Shown piece by piece: positions 8,695 to 18,379 of a stretch of 37,014 nucleotides of DNA. Both the position numbers and the translations under genes were made by a program. The stretch comes from Verrucomicrobiota bacterium. GTDB lineage: Bacteria; Verrucomicrobiota; Kiritimatiellia; CAIQIC01; JAGNIJ01. Location of the stretch: contig JAHJJH010000014.1 of the NCBI GenBank assembly GCA_018823105.1, positions 1 to 37,014 of the forward strand. Reading direction: 5' to 3'. The notes beneath the pieces were generated by a model. The model ran no database searches and was not told the origin of the DNA. It saw only the letters and a program-made list of their open reading frames with translations. Numbering within the stretch: position 1 is the first letter of the stretch; the number at the start of each line of letters is the position of its first letter.

Positions 8695-10078
8695 CGGCTT
8701 CCCGCGAAGGCGGGAACGGCGCCTTGGCGACCTGCTCGCGGGCGGCGCTCCAGGCCGCCTCCCAGCGTGTGTCCGTCGCCTGCCGCCAAGCGTCCAATGC
8801 CGCCGCACCGGTCAGGGCTTCCGTGGACTCGGCCAGTCCTTCCTTCGCGGCAGCGGCGGTGTCCGTTACGGCATCCTTGGCCTCGGACGCCGCGGAGCCC
8901 ACGCCCTCGACCAGGGCGCCACCGGCTTCTTTCAAATCCCCCTTGATTCCCGCCTTGGCGGTGGATTTCATGGCGCGGCCGAGCCCGCCGATCGTGCGCA
9001 GGGCGCTGCCAGCCAGCGCCCCCGCCTCGTCGGCGACGGCGCCCGCGGCGGCCTTGCCCGTTTCCATGGCATCCGCCGCCGTGCCGGACATCACGCCACT
9101 CAACCGACCGAAGGTGCCGAACAACACGCTGGAGGTATCGAACTCCGGTTTTTTCGGCGTGCCGCCCACTCGGAACGGGAAACGCGAACCTCCCGCCATC
9201 TCCACGGCGCCCTTCACATCCAGCAAGTCGGCCTTGACACCGATGTCGGCGGTGAAATCGAGGCCTTTTCCGCCCAGTAGCGTGAGGGTGGCCGGCGGCA
9301 CAAGACTCTCGAACGGCGTCAGGTCAAATCCGACCAGGCGGACCGCTGCATTTACGGCGGGGAGTTCGTCACCCACCGGTCCCACCCGGGCCGACAAGCC
9401 CAAGCGCCCGTCCGGCAGACCTTCCTGTTTCAGGCGGCCCACCAGGGAGACGATGGCGGGCTCCACCGCCGACGCATCGGTCGTGGCGTCCACCAGCAGA
9501 TCCTTCACTTCGAAGTCCAGGTCGGCCAGGTTCACGCGCACCGGATTTTCGCTAAGGGAATAATCGGTATACTTGATGATGCCGTTGCGGACAGCGAGGA
9601 GCTTGATCCGGATCGGCCGGGCCGCTTCTTCCGTCTTCACCTCCGGCTTCTTCTCTTCCGGGGCCGCCTTTTCCCCGGCGCCGAGTTGCTCGACATTCAG
9701 GCGGCCTTCCTTGTCGCGGATCACGTGCACGTACAGATCCTTGACCTCCAGGCGCTCGACCTCGAGCGTCCCCGAGCGCAGCGTGCCCGGCTTTACCTTG
9801 GCCTCGAAACTCGAGAAACGGAACAGATCCTTGTCCTCGGCATCGAATCCCTTTGGCTGACCGATGCGCAGGTCGCGTAGACCCGTGTAGCCGCGCAGGA
9901 ACCCGAACCGCAGGTCGCCCAGCGAGGCCTCGGTGCCCAGCGCTTCCGGCAGCATCTTGTTCGCGAGAGACCGGACCAGGGGGGACAGGACCAGGCGCAA
10001 TCCGACGACCAGCAATACCAGTACAATCAGCGCCACCTTCAGGACTTTCAGCGTGCGATGCATACGATAGCTCCTCAT
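8684..10078 (-). CDS. AsmA-like/DUF748-type envelope protein with Ala-rich LEA-like C-terminal region
   Basis: N-terminal TM, SLGDLRFGFLRGYTGLRDLRIGQPKGF, LEVERLEVKDLYVHVIRDKEGRLNVEQL. Confidence 0.75.
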   Translation of the reverse strand: MRSYRMHRTLKVLKVALIVLVLLVVGLRLVLSPLVRSLANKMLPEALGTEASLGDLRFGFLRGYTGLRDLRIGQPKGFDAEDKDLFRFSSFEAKVKPGTLRSGTLEVERLEVKDLYVHVIRDKEGRLNVEQLGAGEKAAPEEKKPEVKTEEAARPIRIKLLAVRNGIIKYTDYSLSENPVRVNLADLDFEVKDLLVDATTDASAVEPAIVSLVGRLKQEGLPDGRLGLSARVGPVGDELPAVNAAVRLVGFDLTPFESLVPPATLTLLGGKGLDFTADIGVKADLLDVKGAVEMAGGSRFPFRVGGTPKKPEFDTSSVLFGTFGRLSGVMSGTAADAMETGKAAAGAVADEAGALAGSALRTIGGLGRAMKSTAKAGIKGDLKEAGGALVEGVGSAASEAKDAVTDTAAAAKEGLAESTEALTGAAALDAWRQATDTRWEAAWSAAREQVAKAPFPPSREAVSP

Positions 10079-10226
10079 AGTCCGAACAGCAGATCACCCG
10101 GCTCCCCTGCGGAGAGGTCGTGCGGGAATGTAGCATGTCGAAGGGCAAATGCCAGCGCCGCGTCGGCTGTCGCCTCCGGAGCAAAAAGGGCGACGCCCGC
10201 ACACCGTCCTGATACGATGGACACCG

Positions 10227-11300
10227 ATGAAAGACCGTGCGCCGGCTTTATACAACCTGACCCTGGCAGAGATCGAGGCGCTCCTGCGGGAGTGGCGCCA
10301 ACCCGCGTACCGGGCACGGCAGATTTACCGCCAGCTGTACGTCAATCTGGCCGCGAGTCCGCGCGAAATGTCTGATCTGCCCGCGGCACTTCGGGAGCGG
10401 CTGACGAAAGAGGTCCTTTTCAGCACGTTGCAGTTTGAGCGCACGCAATCGGGCGACGGGGGCATGACCCGCAAGGCGCTGTTCCGCGTGGAGGACGGCC
10501 CGCCGGTGGAGTCCGTCCTGATGATCTACCGCGACCGGGCCACGGTCTGCGTTTCGACCCAGTCCGGGTGCGCGATGGGATGCAGTTTCTGCGCCAGCGG
10601 GCGCATGGGCTTCCGCCTGAATCTCACGGCGGGCCAGATGATCGAGCAGGTGCTGTGGGCCGCGCGCGAGACCCGGACGATCCTGGCCTCCGACCGGACC
10701 CTGCTGACCAACGTGGTCTACATGGGCATGGGCGAGCCGTTCAACAACTACGACCGGTGGTGGGCCTCGGTGGAGCGCCTGCACGACCCCGAGGGCTTCA
10801 ACTTCGGCGCGCGCCATTTCACGGTGTCCACCGTGGGCATCGTGCCGGGGATCCGCCGCCTGGCGAAGGAAAAGCTGCCGGTCAACCTGGCCGTCTCCCT
10901 TCACGCGCCCGACGACGAACTGCGCTCGCGCCTGGTCCCGGTGAATAAAAAATATCCCGTGGCGGTGTTGATGGAGGCCGTGCGCGACTATACGGAGGCC
11001 ACGGGGCGCCGCGTGTCGTTTGAGTACGTCCTGCTCCAGGGCGTGAACGACCAACCGGGCCGGGCGCTGGGGCTGGCGCGCCTGTTGAAACGCGGGCCGG
11101 GCCTGGCGCTCTGCCATGTCAACCTCATCCCGTGGAACCCCGTACCGGGCGAGCCGCTGAAGCCGTCCGAACGTCGGCGCGTGCTGGACTTCCAGGACGT
11201 CCTGCGCGAGCGCCATGTTCCCTGCACCCTCCGAACGCAGCGCGGACTGGACATCGCCGCCGCCTGCGGGCAACTCGCCGGCGACGCGAAAAAGACCTGA
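10227..11300 (+). CDS. rlmN: Dual-specificity RNA methyltransferase RlmN (radical SAM)
   Basis: SGCAMGCSFCASGRMGF radical SAM CxxxCxxC; NVVYMGMGEPFNNYD; start MKDRAPALYNL inside ORF 10149-11300. Confidence 0.93.
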   Translation: MKDRAPALYNLTLAEIEALLREWRQPAYRARQIYRQLYVNLAASPREMSDLPAALRERLTKEVLFSTLQFERTQSGDGGMTRKALFRVEDGPPVESVLMIYRDRATVCVSTQSGCAMGCSFCASGRMGFRLNLTAGQMIEQVLWAARETRTILASDRTLLTNVVYMGMGEPFNNYDRWWASVERLHDPEGFNFGARHFTVSTVGIVPGIRRLAKEKLPVNLAVSLHAPDDELRSRLVPVNKKYPVAVLMEAVRDYTEATGRRVSFEYVLLQGVNDQPGRALGLARLLKRGPGLALCHVNLIPWNPVPGEPLKPSERRRVLDFQDVLRERHVPCTLRTQRGLDIAAACGQLAGDAKKT

Positions 11301-11306
11301 CCGATT

Positions 11307-12068
11307 TCAGCGTCGGAGGGTCCGCGACCGGCGTTCGGACAAGGCGACGAGCCAGAGGCTGATCTCGTAGAGACCGATCAGCGGCGCCGCCATCAGGACC
11401 TGCGAGAACACATCCGGGGGGGTCATCACCATGCCGATCACGAGGCAAGCCACGATGGCGTGACGCCGCATGGTTCTCAATTGCGCGGCCGTGATGAATC
11501 CCATCCGACCCAAGGCGACGAGGACCACCGGGAGCTCGAACACCAGGCCGAAGCCGATCAGGAACGGCATGGCGAAGGCCATGTAGCTGGTGATGGTCCA
11601 TTCCGCGCGCACGCCCATCCAGGCATGGATGTTGAACATCATCTTGAGCGCGACCGGCAGGGCATAGGCATAGCCCAGGGTAACGCCCACGGCGAACAGC
11701 AACAGGGCGAAGCCGAACGTCCGCACCGCGACCCGCTTCTCGTGCTCAAAGAGGCCGGGGAAAACGAAGCGCCCGATGAATAACGCCAGGAGCGGACTGC
11801 TCAACAGCAGGCCGCCCCAGCCCGCGAGCCGGAGGCCTATGGAAAAGGCGCCGCCGACCTCCAGGGATCGGAGAAACTGCTCCGGCTGATCCGTGACGGC
11901 GCGTAACGGACGACGGAGCAGCGCCAGCAGGGCGGGCGAAAGAGGCAGGGCCACCAGCACGCCGACGGCCAGGGCGAGCGCGCAACGGACCAGGGTCCAG
12001 CGCAAATCCTCCAGGTGATCCAGGAACGGTTTGATAACCGAACGGGCCGGTTCATCCGACTCGCTCAT
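11307..12068 (-). CDS. tatC: Sec-independent protein translocase TatC
   Basis: MSESDEPARSVIKPFLDHLEDLRWTLVRC ... MTPPDVFSQVLMAAPLIGLYEISL. Confidence 0.95.
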   Translation of the reverse strand: MSESDEPARSVIKPFLDHLEDLRWTLVRCALALAVGVLVALPLSPALLALLRRPLRAVTDQPEQFLRSLEVGGAFSIGLRLAGWGGLLLSSPLLALFIGRFVFPGLFEHEKRVAVRTFGFALLLFAVGVTLGYAYALPVALKMMFNIHAWMGVRAEWTITSYMAFAMPFLIGFGLVFELPVVLVALGRMGFITAAQLRTMRRHAIVACLVIGMVMTPPDVFSQVLMAAPLIGLYEISLWLVALSERRSRTLRR

Positions 12069-12318
12069 GGTCCGATTCCTTTTCGAGAGGCTTTGGAGTT
12101 TCGGAAGGCGGAGAAGAAGCGTCCGCGGCCCGATGGATCTCCTCCGACACGTCGCGCGCGGCCCGGCGGAACTCCTCGATCGCGCGGCCCAGGCTTCGCG
12201 CAAGCCCGGGGAGCCGTTTCGCACCGAACAGGACCAGCGCGACGACGAAGATGAGGATCAGTTCGCCCCCGCCCGGGGTCCCGCCCGGCAGGAAGGCCAT
12301 GGCATGGATTCCGCTCAT
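12052..12318 (-). CDS. tatA: Twin-arginine translocase TatA/TatE family subunit
   Basis: GGTPGGGELILIFVVALVLFGAKRLPGLARSLGRAIEEFRRAARD; start MSGIHAM at 12318. Confidence 0.93.
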   Translation of the reverse strand: MSGIHAMAFLPGGTPGGGELILIFVVALVLFGAKRLPGLARSLGRAIEEFRRAARDVSEEIHRAADASSPPSETPKPLEKESDHERVG

Positions 12319-12395
12319 ACGACACGTCCCTGATCGAAATGCGACAACCCCGGTCCCATGGCCGGGGCTGTCCGCACACACCGTCATGTTGGCGA

Positions 12396-12911
12396 CTACT
12401 GAACGACGACGAATTCCCCGCGCCGATTCTGGCTCCAGGAATCTTCCTCGTGCCCCATGGCCACCGGCTGTTCCTCGCCGAGGCTCTTGGTCTGAATGCG
12501 GGCGCCGTCAATGCCCAAGCCCACCAGGTAGGCCCGAACGGCCAACGCGCGCCGCTCGCCCAGCGCCAGGTTATATTCGTTGCTGCCCCGTTCGTCGCAG
12601 TTCCCCTCGACAATCAGATTGCCCGAGGCCGCGCCCTGAAGGTGGCTGGCTACGGCGTCGAGCTTGGAGCGCTCGGAGTCCTTGATCTGCGAACTGTCGT
12701 AGTCGAAATAGACCGGCGCAAATTGCCCGCGCATTTCCTGCCCAGCCGCGAAACGGTCCGACAATCCTTCGCCATACAAGTCGCTACCGACCACGCCGCC
12801 CACGTTGTCCATCCCGGCCAGTCCGCCTTTCGGGGCGCGTTTCTTACATCCGCTGCCCGCCACGATAATCAATCCCGCCATCACCGCCGCCGTCCACCCT
12901 CGCATCTGCAT
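12396..12911 (-). CDS. pal: Peptidoglycan-associated lipoprotein Pal (OmpA-like)
   Basis: Lipobox-like AGSGC; VYFDYDSSQIKDSERSKLDAVASHLQ ... NLIVEGNCDERGSNEYNLALGERRA. Confidence 0.95.
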   Translation of the reverse strand: MQMRGWTAAVMAGLIIVAGSGCKKRAPKGGLAGMDNVGGVVGSDLYGEGLSDRFAAGQEMRGQFAPVYFDYDSSQIKDSERSKLDAVASHLQGAASGNLIVEGNCDERGSNEYNLALGERRALAVRAYLVGLGIDGARIQTKSLGEEQPVAMGHEEDSWSQNRRGEFVVVQ

Positions 12912-12953
12912 CTTTGCTTCTCCTGTTTGTTTTCCCTAAAAACGGTTTCGCGC

Positions 12954-14159
12954 TCAAGGCGCCCACGATGGAGAGAACCAATCTCCAGAAGTGTTGAGTA
13001 AAGGTAGGGGGGGATCACCCATTGTGTCAACAAGATAGATGGCGGACCGGTACCCGGCCGTGCGGGCGCACGCGATATGCCGGCCGTCGGGCGCCCAGGA
13101 AGGGTCCTCGTAATCGGCGCCGTCGGCTGTGAGCTGCCTGATTTCCTGCGTATCCGGATTCATGATGCAGATCTGGTAACGCCCGCCGACTTTCGAGGCA
13201 AAGGCGATCCATCCGTTCGCGCCCCAGTCGGGGGCGACGTTTTCCAGGCCCCGGCTGGTCAGCCGCTGGGGCCGCCCACCCGAGCGCGAAATGGTGTAGA
13301 GCTGCGGCGTGCCGGGCTGGTCGGACACATACACGATCCGGTTGCCGTCCGGCGACCAGCAGGGGCTGGCCTCCGCGGCCTGCGGGCTCGTGGTCAGCCG
13401 CGTCAACTGGCCGCCGGCCATATTCTTCACATAGATTTCCGGGTTGCCTTGCCTCGAAAGGACCAGCGCCATTTCCCGACTGGCGGGCGAAAGGGCCCCG
13501 CCCGTGTTCAATCCCGGAAAGTTGGCCACGATCCGGCGCGAGCCGCTGGCGACGTCGATCGAGTAGACGTCGGGAAAACGCTTCAGGTAGGAAGTGTAAA
13601 CGATGGTGCGAGCGTCCGGGCTCCAGCGCGGGGCCAGGCTGATGCTGCGGTCCTGCGTCAACTGCACCAGGTTCGCGCCGTCCGCGTCACACAAATACAA
13701 TTCCTTGGCCCGGGACCGGTTGCCGACGAGCACGAGACGGCCGGAGGCCATACCGCGCCACCCGGTGACCGCCTGGATGATGTCGTCGGCGGCCCGGTGG
13801 GCCAGGCGACGCGCCTCGCCGGCGGACGCCGGATACTTCTTGCCGAGGTAGCTCTGCCCCGTCGTGGCGTGGAGCACGCGTACGGCGGCATTCAGCGATC
13901 CACCCGATTCCTCGCACTCGCCGTTCAGCACGATTTCCCCGCGGCCCGCCGCGGTGATCGAAAACCAGCCCGATCGGACCAGGTCATCCTGCAACGTCTT
14001 GCGGAACAAGGCCGCGGCGGGCGCCGGAGAGGCGCGGAACGCCGACATGTCCAACCCGGTCTTCTGCCCCGCGCCCTTGGTCACCACCACCTGGGCCTGC
14101 GCCGGACGCATCCCCCACCCCATTCCAACGACAGCAAGAAACCAAATCCATCTTTTCAT
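12954..14159 (-). CDS. tolB: Tol-Pal system beta-propeller protein TolB
   Basis: Repeated PD40 blades (LAPRWSPDARTIVYTSY, ASPCWSPDGNRIVYVSD, EDPSWAPDGRHIAC); start MKRWIWFLAVV at 14159. Confidence 0.93.
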   Translation of the reverse strand: MKRWIWFLAVVGMGWGMRPAQAQVVVTKGAGQKTGLDMSAFRASPAPAAALFRKTLQDDLVRSGWFSITAAGRGEIVLNGECEESGGSLNAAVRVLHATTGQSYLGKKYPASAGEARRLAHRAADDIIQAVTGWRGMASGRLVLVGNRSRAKELYLCDADGANLVQLTQDRSISLAPRWSPDARTIVYTSYLKRFPDVYSIDVASGSRRIVANFPGLNTGGALSPASREMALVLSRQGNPEIYVKNMAGGQLTRLTTSPQAAEASPCWSPDGNRIVYVSDQPGTPQLYTISRSGGRPQRLTSRGLENVAPDWGANGWIAFASKVGGRYQICIMNPDTQEIRQLTADGADYEDPSWAPDGRHIACARTAGYRSAIYLVDTMGDPPLPLLNTSGDWFSPSWAP

Positions 14160-14219
14160 CCGTTCTCTCCGTTGCGCGCGTGTAATGTAGTGAAAGCCGC
14201 GGGCAGGGCAAGCCTTCAA

Positions 14220-14308
14220 TGTAGGGCCGCCGCTCTTGTCTCGCCGAAGTTTGACGAAGGCGGATGCGGCGCGCCGAGCAAGCGGCCTTCGCAGGCAAAG
14301 GCCCTACA
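14220..14308. repeat. GTAGGG/CCCTAC-ended palindromic repeat with GGCGCGCC core, copy R3 (89 bp), intergenic in the tol operon
   Basis: TGTAGGGCCGCCGCTCTTGTCTCGCCGAAGTTTGACGAAGGCGGATGCGGCGCGCCGAGCAAGCGGCCTTCGCAGGCAAAGGCCCTACA. Confidence 0.92.
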
Positions 14309-14334
14309 GTGTCGCGAATGAATCAGCGTGCCGT

Positions 14335-15012
14335 TCACAGGCCGCCGGCGCTCAAGTCGAACGTGATGTCAATGTCCTTGTGGGCCCCGGTCCACTGCGA
14401 CGGCAGCGGGCGCAGCTTCGACACCGACTGGACCGCCTTCATCACGGAATCATCCATCAGCGCATGGCCCGAGGTCTGCGCCAGCGTCCGCCGGGTGATG
14501 GTCCCGTTGCGCTCCACCCGGATGACAACGATGGTGCGCAGGCCGGCCGGCACGGCGGGGCCGCTGGGCTGGTTCCAGGCATCGTACATGGCCTGCTTCA
14601 CCAGGGCGTAGTACCAGGCTTCGGGAAATTCATCCGTCGCGGTGGAGGTGCGGTCCCCGATTTTGGCGCCCGCCGCGAGCAGCCGCCTGATCTCTTCCTG
14701 GGAAAGCTTGGGCTGATTCGGCTTGGGTGGCGTCCGGGTCACACGCTTGGTGCTCTTCTGGACCTTGGGTTTGGGTTTCAGTTCTTCCGGGATATCCCGG
14801 GGGGGTTCCGGCGGCTTGGGCTCGGCGGTCGCGGCGGCGACCGCGTCCGCGGGTATATCCGGCAACGCGAGGGTGAGGTCGATCACGATCAGGTTTTTCC
14901 GCTGCCGGCGCAGGAGCCAGTTGGCCACGAGCGGAGCGATGATCACCCCGAGGATGATCACGGCATGAATGATCGTGCTGACCTTGACCGACTTGCGGAA
15001 CCGCGCGTCCAT
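14335..15012 (-). CDS. TolA/TonB-like energy transducer
   Basis: N-terminal TM, Pro/Lys-rich linker (PKPPEPPRDIPEELKPKPKV), C-terminal TonB-like domain; located in tolQ-tolR-X-tolB-pal order. Confidence 0.85.
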   Translation of the reverse strand: MDARFRKSVKVSTIIHAVIILGVIIAPLVANWLLRRQRKNLIVIDLTLALPDIPADAVAAATAEPKPPEPPRDIPEELKPKPKVQKSTKRVTRTPPKPNQPKLSQEEIRRLLAAGAKIGDRTSTATDEFPEAWYYALVKQAMYDAWNQPSGPAVPAGLRTIVVIRVERNGTITRRTLAQTSGHALMDDSVMKAVQSVSKLRPLPSQWTGAHKDIDITFDLSAGGL

Positions 15013-15021
15013 GGAACGTCA

Positions 15022-15429
15022 CTACTTTTCCGGCGACGTCACCAGCGCCATGCGGGCGATCTTCGCCTCGCGCAGGATGTTGAGGATCTCCACCAGGCGT
15101 CCGTACGCGATCTTCTCATCGGCCCGGACCAGCACGATCGTTTCCGGATCGGCCCGGCCCAGGTCGTTCATCTCCGCGGCCAGCGCTTCGTGCGTGACCG
15201 GCGCGCGGTCCAGGTACACCTGGCCCTGGATGTCGAGGGTGATCGTCCGCATCTGCCGTACGTCCAGGTCGTCGGCCTTGCCGCGGGGCAGATTGACGTA
15301 GATGCCCTGCTCGAGGAGCGGAAAGGTGATGATGAAGGTGATCAGGAGCAGAAAGGTCAGGTCAATCAACGGAGTCATGTTGATCTCCTTGATCTCCTGC
15401 AAGGCCAGCATGGAGGTTCGACGGGCCAT
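15022..15429 (-). CDS. tolR: Biopolymer transport protein ExbD/TolR
   Basis: INMTPLIDLTFLLLITFIITFPLLEQGIYVNLP; IVLVRADEKIAYGRLVEIL. Confidence 0.93.
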   Translation of the reverse strand: MARRTSMLALQEIKEINMTPLIDLTFLLLITFIITFPLLEQGIYVNLPRGKADDLDVRQMRTITLDIQGQVYLDRAPVTHEALAAEMNDLGRADPETIVLVRADEKIAYGRLVEILNILREAKIARMALVTSPEK

Positions 15430-15442
15430 GGAATGAACTCCC

Positions 15443-16186
15443 CTACTCCCGGACGAACATGCGCTGCAACTCGGCCACGAATTCCTGCGCGAAGTTATCC
15501 ATCTGGACCGCCAGCTCCCGGATCTTGCTGGCCAGGATGTTGTACCCGATCGCGGACGGGAGGGCGACGAGCAGCCCGACCACCGTGGTCAGCAGCGCGC
15601 CGGAGATGCCCGGGGCCACGGCGGAGAGGTTGGCCGCGCCGCTGATAGCCATGGCGCCGAAGGCATCCAGCACGCCCCAGACCGTCCCCAGCAATCCCAG
15701 CAGGGGGCTGGCGCTGACGGCGGTGGCGAGGAATCCCATGCGGCTTTCCATCTCCAGGGCCTGGTCGGCCACGGTCCGTTCGGTGGCCCGGCGGACGACT
15801 TCGACCTGGAGTTGGTTCAGGTGGTACTCTTCAAAATTCGCACCCGACGAGAACAGGTCGCTTCCGCGGTGCCGTTCCTGGCTCAATTCCCCGCCCAGGG
15901 CCAGGCAGCCGGCTTCATACACCTTGTAGATCGGGCTTTCCGAGTACGCGTGGCGCTTGAGATACAACGTCAGCGGATGGGCCTCGCCGCGGAAGGCCAA
16001 CTGGAACCGCCGCGACGCCGCTTGCGCCCGGATCAGTTCCCGGTACTTCGTCACCATGACCGACCAGGCGAAGATGGACGCGACCACCAGGACGACCACG
16101 ATCAGCTTGCCCGATACCAGATTGCTGGTGCGGAACGCCGTGAATAAAGTCGCCAACGGCAAAATGGGAAGACCCGTGCTGAACAC
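15443..16186 (-). CDS. tolQ: MotA/TolQ/ExbB proton channel family protein
   Basis: ASPLLGLLGTVWGVLDAFGAMA... APGISGALLTTVVGLLVALPSAIGYNIL. Confidence 0.94.
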   Translation of the reverse strand: MFSTGLPILPLATLFTAFRTSNLVSGKLIVVVLVVASIFAWSVMVTKYRELIRAQAASRRFQLAFRGEAHPLTLYLKRHAYSESPIYKVYEAGCLALGGELSQERHRGSDLFSSGANFEEYHLNQLQVEVVRRATERTVADQALEMESRMGFLATAVSASPLLGLLGTVWGVLDAFGAMAISGAANLSAVAPGISGALLTTVVGLLVALPSAIGYNILASKIRELAVQMDNFAQEFVAELQRMFVRE

Positions 16187-16317
16187 ATGTACCTCGACGC
16201 TCGATCTGTTCCGTGATCTGTTTTTCTTAGTGGCGTACCATAGCGGAGGCCGAAGGCGGGGTCAATGGACATCGCGCGCAGCGGGAATAATAACTTGTTC
16301 GGCCGCAGACGCCCCGT

Positions 16318-17316
16318 ATGCTTCCGGCCATGAAACTGCTGGGCATTGATCTGGGCGGCACCAAGATAGCCGTCTGCCTGGGTGACGAGACCGGCACAAT
16401 TCTTTCGGCCCGCCGCATGCCGACCCTGTCTCCCGAGGGGCCGCCGGCTTGTCTGCGCCGGACGGCGGACCTGGCCCGTGCGCTACTGAACGAGGCCGGC
16501 CTTTCCGCGCGCGACTTGGCCGCCGTGGGCATCGCCGCGCCGGGTCCGGTCTCCCTGCGCGAGGGCCTGATGCTCCGGCCGCCGAACATGGCGGGCTGGA
16601 TCAACGTGCCGTTGGTGAAGTGGGCCGAGGAGGCGTTCGGCTGCCCGGCGTACATGAATAATGATGCCAATGCCTGTGCCCTGGCGGAGTATCTCTACGG
16701 GTCCTGCCGGGGCACGCCGAATCTCGTGTATCTGACCATGAGCACGGGCCTGGGCGCGGGGATCATCCTGGGCGGGCGGCTCATACAAGGCGCGACGGAC
16801 CTGGCCGGTGAAGTGGGTCATCACGTACTGGATCTGAACGGCCCGCCCTGCCCCTGCGGCCAGCGCGGCTGCCTGGAGATTTACTGCGGAGGGATGAACG
16901 TCGCCAACCGGCTGCGGGAGCGCATCGTCGCCGAAAACATCCGGACCGCCATCCTGGACGAGGCCGGCGGCGATCCCGCCGCCATTGATTTCCGCGGCTT
17001 CCTCGCGGCGGTGAAAAAGAACGATCCCTTCGCGTTGGAGGCCTGGGATGAGTATCTCGAACGCCTGGCGCAGGGCGTGGGGAACGTGATCATGTTTCTA
17101 AACCCGCAGGTGATCCTGATGGGCACGATTGCCATCCATGCCGGCGACCTGCTCCTGGGTCCGCTCCGCGAACGGGTGAAGCGGTACGCCTGGGCGCCGA
17201 GCGTCGAGGCCTGCCGTATCCTGCCGAGCGCGCTGGAGGGGCGGATCGGCGAGTTGAGCGCCCTGGCCGTGGCCGCCGCCGGTCTGGGCCGGACCGACAA
17301 GACCGTTTTGCCTTGA
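16318..17316 (+). CDS. ROK family sugar kinase (glucokinase-like)
   Basis: KLLGIDLGGTKIAVCLGDE, PGPVSLREG, CPCGQRGCLEIYCGG (ROK zinc motif). MKLLGID at 16330 is an alternative start. Confidence 0.92.
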   Translation: MLPAMKLLGIDLGGTKIAVCLGDETGTILSARRMPTLSPEGPPACLRRTADLARALLNEAGLSARDLAAVGIAAPGPVSLREGLMLRPPNMAGWINVPLVKWAEEAFGCPAYMNNDANACALAEYLYGSCRGTPNLVYLTMSTGLGAGIILGGRLIQGATDLAGEVGHHVLDLNGPPCPCGQRGCLEIYCGGMNVANRLRERIVAENIRTAILDEAGGDPAAIDFRGFLAAVKKNDPFALEAWDEYLERLAQGVGNVIMFLNPQVILMGTIAIHAGDLLLGPLRERVKRYAWAPSVEACRILPSALEGRIGELSALAVAAAGLGRTDKTVLP

Positions 17317-17389
17317 AGTTCGCCTCCGCGCGTGAGAGTGTCGCGACGATCGCAGCAAAGAGAAACCCAGAATTCCACGGCGCGCGCCC

Positions 17390-18370
17390 ATGATCCGATC
17401 CTTCGTTTTCAATCAGGGCAAGCTGGTCAGCCAGGACGTCGGCATGGACGTGCTTCGCCTGCTGCTGTACGACGAGGGGGTGCAGATCTGGGCCGACGCG
17501 GAGAAACCCACCAACGCGGAGTCCAAAGAATTACTCGAAGACGTGTTCAATTTTCATCCCCTGGCCATCGAGGACTGCCTGGCCGTCAGCGAACGCCCGA
17601 AGATTGATGAATACGAGCAGTACCTCTTTATGGTCGCCCACGCCGCGGACTTCAGCCAGGAAGCGCACCGGTTCCAGACGACCGAGCTCAACCTGTTCAT
17701 CGGCCGAAATTTCCTGGTCACGGTCCACGACGATCCCCTGAAAAGCGTTAACGCCACCGTGGACCGCGTGTTGAAAAACGCACCGGCCATTGCCCGCGCG
17801 CCGGACCGCCTGACCTATCACCTGCTGGACGCCCTGCTGGATAACTACGAGCCGGCGCTGCTGGAATTGTCCGGCGAATTGGGAGAGCTGGAAAAAAAGG
17901 CGCTCATGCAGACCTCGGTGGACATCCTGGCCGACGTGTTGCAGTTGAAGGCGGAGGTCCAGCATCTCCGCCAGATCATCACGCCGCAGCGCGAAGTGCT
18001 CTCGCGGCTGGCGCGCGGCGAGTTCAAGATCGTGCGCTCGAACCTGCTCCCGTATTACCGGGACTTGCTAGACCACCTCTCCCGGATCAGCGACCGGACC
18101 GATACCTACCGCGATTCGCTGACCAACGCGCTGCAGGTCAACCTCAACCTCCAGCAGATGGAAATCAACCGGGTAATCAAGGTCCTCACCGTGTTGGCCA
18201 CTCTGTCGATGCCCCTTCTGATTGTCACCAGCTGGTACGGGATGAACGTCCGCCACATGCCGAACACCGAAGGGCCGGCTTGGTGGTTATCGTACCTGAT
18301 CATTCTCGGCGGGACGGCGCTGTGGACAGCCCTGCTGTTCCTGTTCCTCAAACGCCGCGGCTGGTCCTGA
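17390..18370 (+). CDS. corA: CorA family magnesium/divalent cation transporter
   Basis: HPLAIEDCL, two C-terminal TMs, YGMN motif (SWYGMNVRHMP). Confidence 0.92.
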   Translation: MIRSFVFNQGKLVSQDVGMDVLRLLLYDEGVQIWADAEKPTNAESKELLEDVFNFHPLAIEDCLAVSERPKIDEYEQYLFMVAHAADFSQEAHRFQTTELNLFIGRNFLVTVHDDPLKSVNATVDRVLKNAPAIARAPDRLTYHLLDALLDNYEPALLELSGELGELEKKALMQTSVDILADVLQLKAEVQHLRQIITPQREVLSRLARGEFKIVRSNLLPYYRDLLDHLSRISDRTDTYRDSLTNALQVNLNLQQMEINRVIKVLTVLATLSMPLLIVTSWYGMNVRHMPNTEGPAWWLSYLIILGGTALWTALLFLFLKRRGWS

Positions 18371-18379
18371 CGCCGCGCC

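Noticed and set aside
8055-9563. 502-aa plus-strand ORF overlapping the HD-domain gene and AsmA-like gene
   Set aside because: Ser/Ala/Pro-rich shadow translation; both overlapped genes have recognisable domains.
12348-12367. CCCCGGtcccatggCCGGGG hairpin between pal and tatA as an intrinsic terminator
   Set aside because: No U-rich tract follows on either strand; likely a weak RNA structure only.
13077-14321. 414-aa plus-strand ORF opposite tolB
   Set aside because: Shadow of the TolB beta-propeller gene; composition not protein-like.
14236-15645. 469-aa plus-strand ORF
   Set aside because: Antisense to the tolA/tolR/tolQ genes and begins inside repeat R3; no domain signal.
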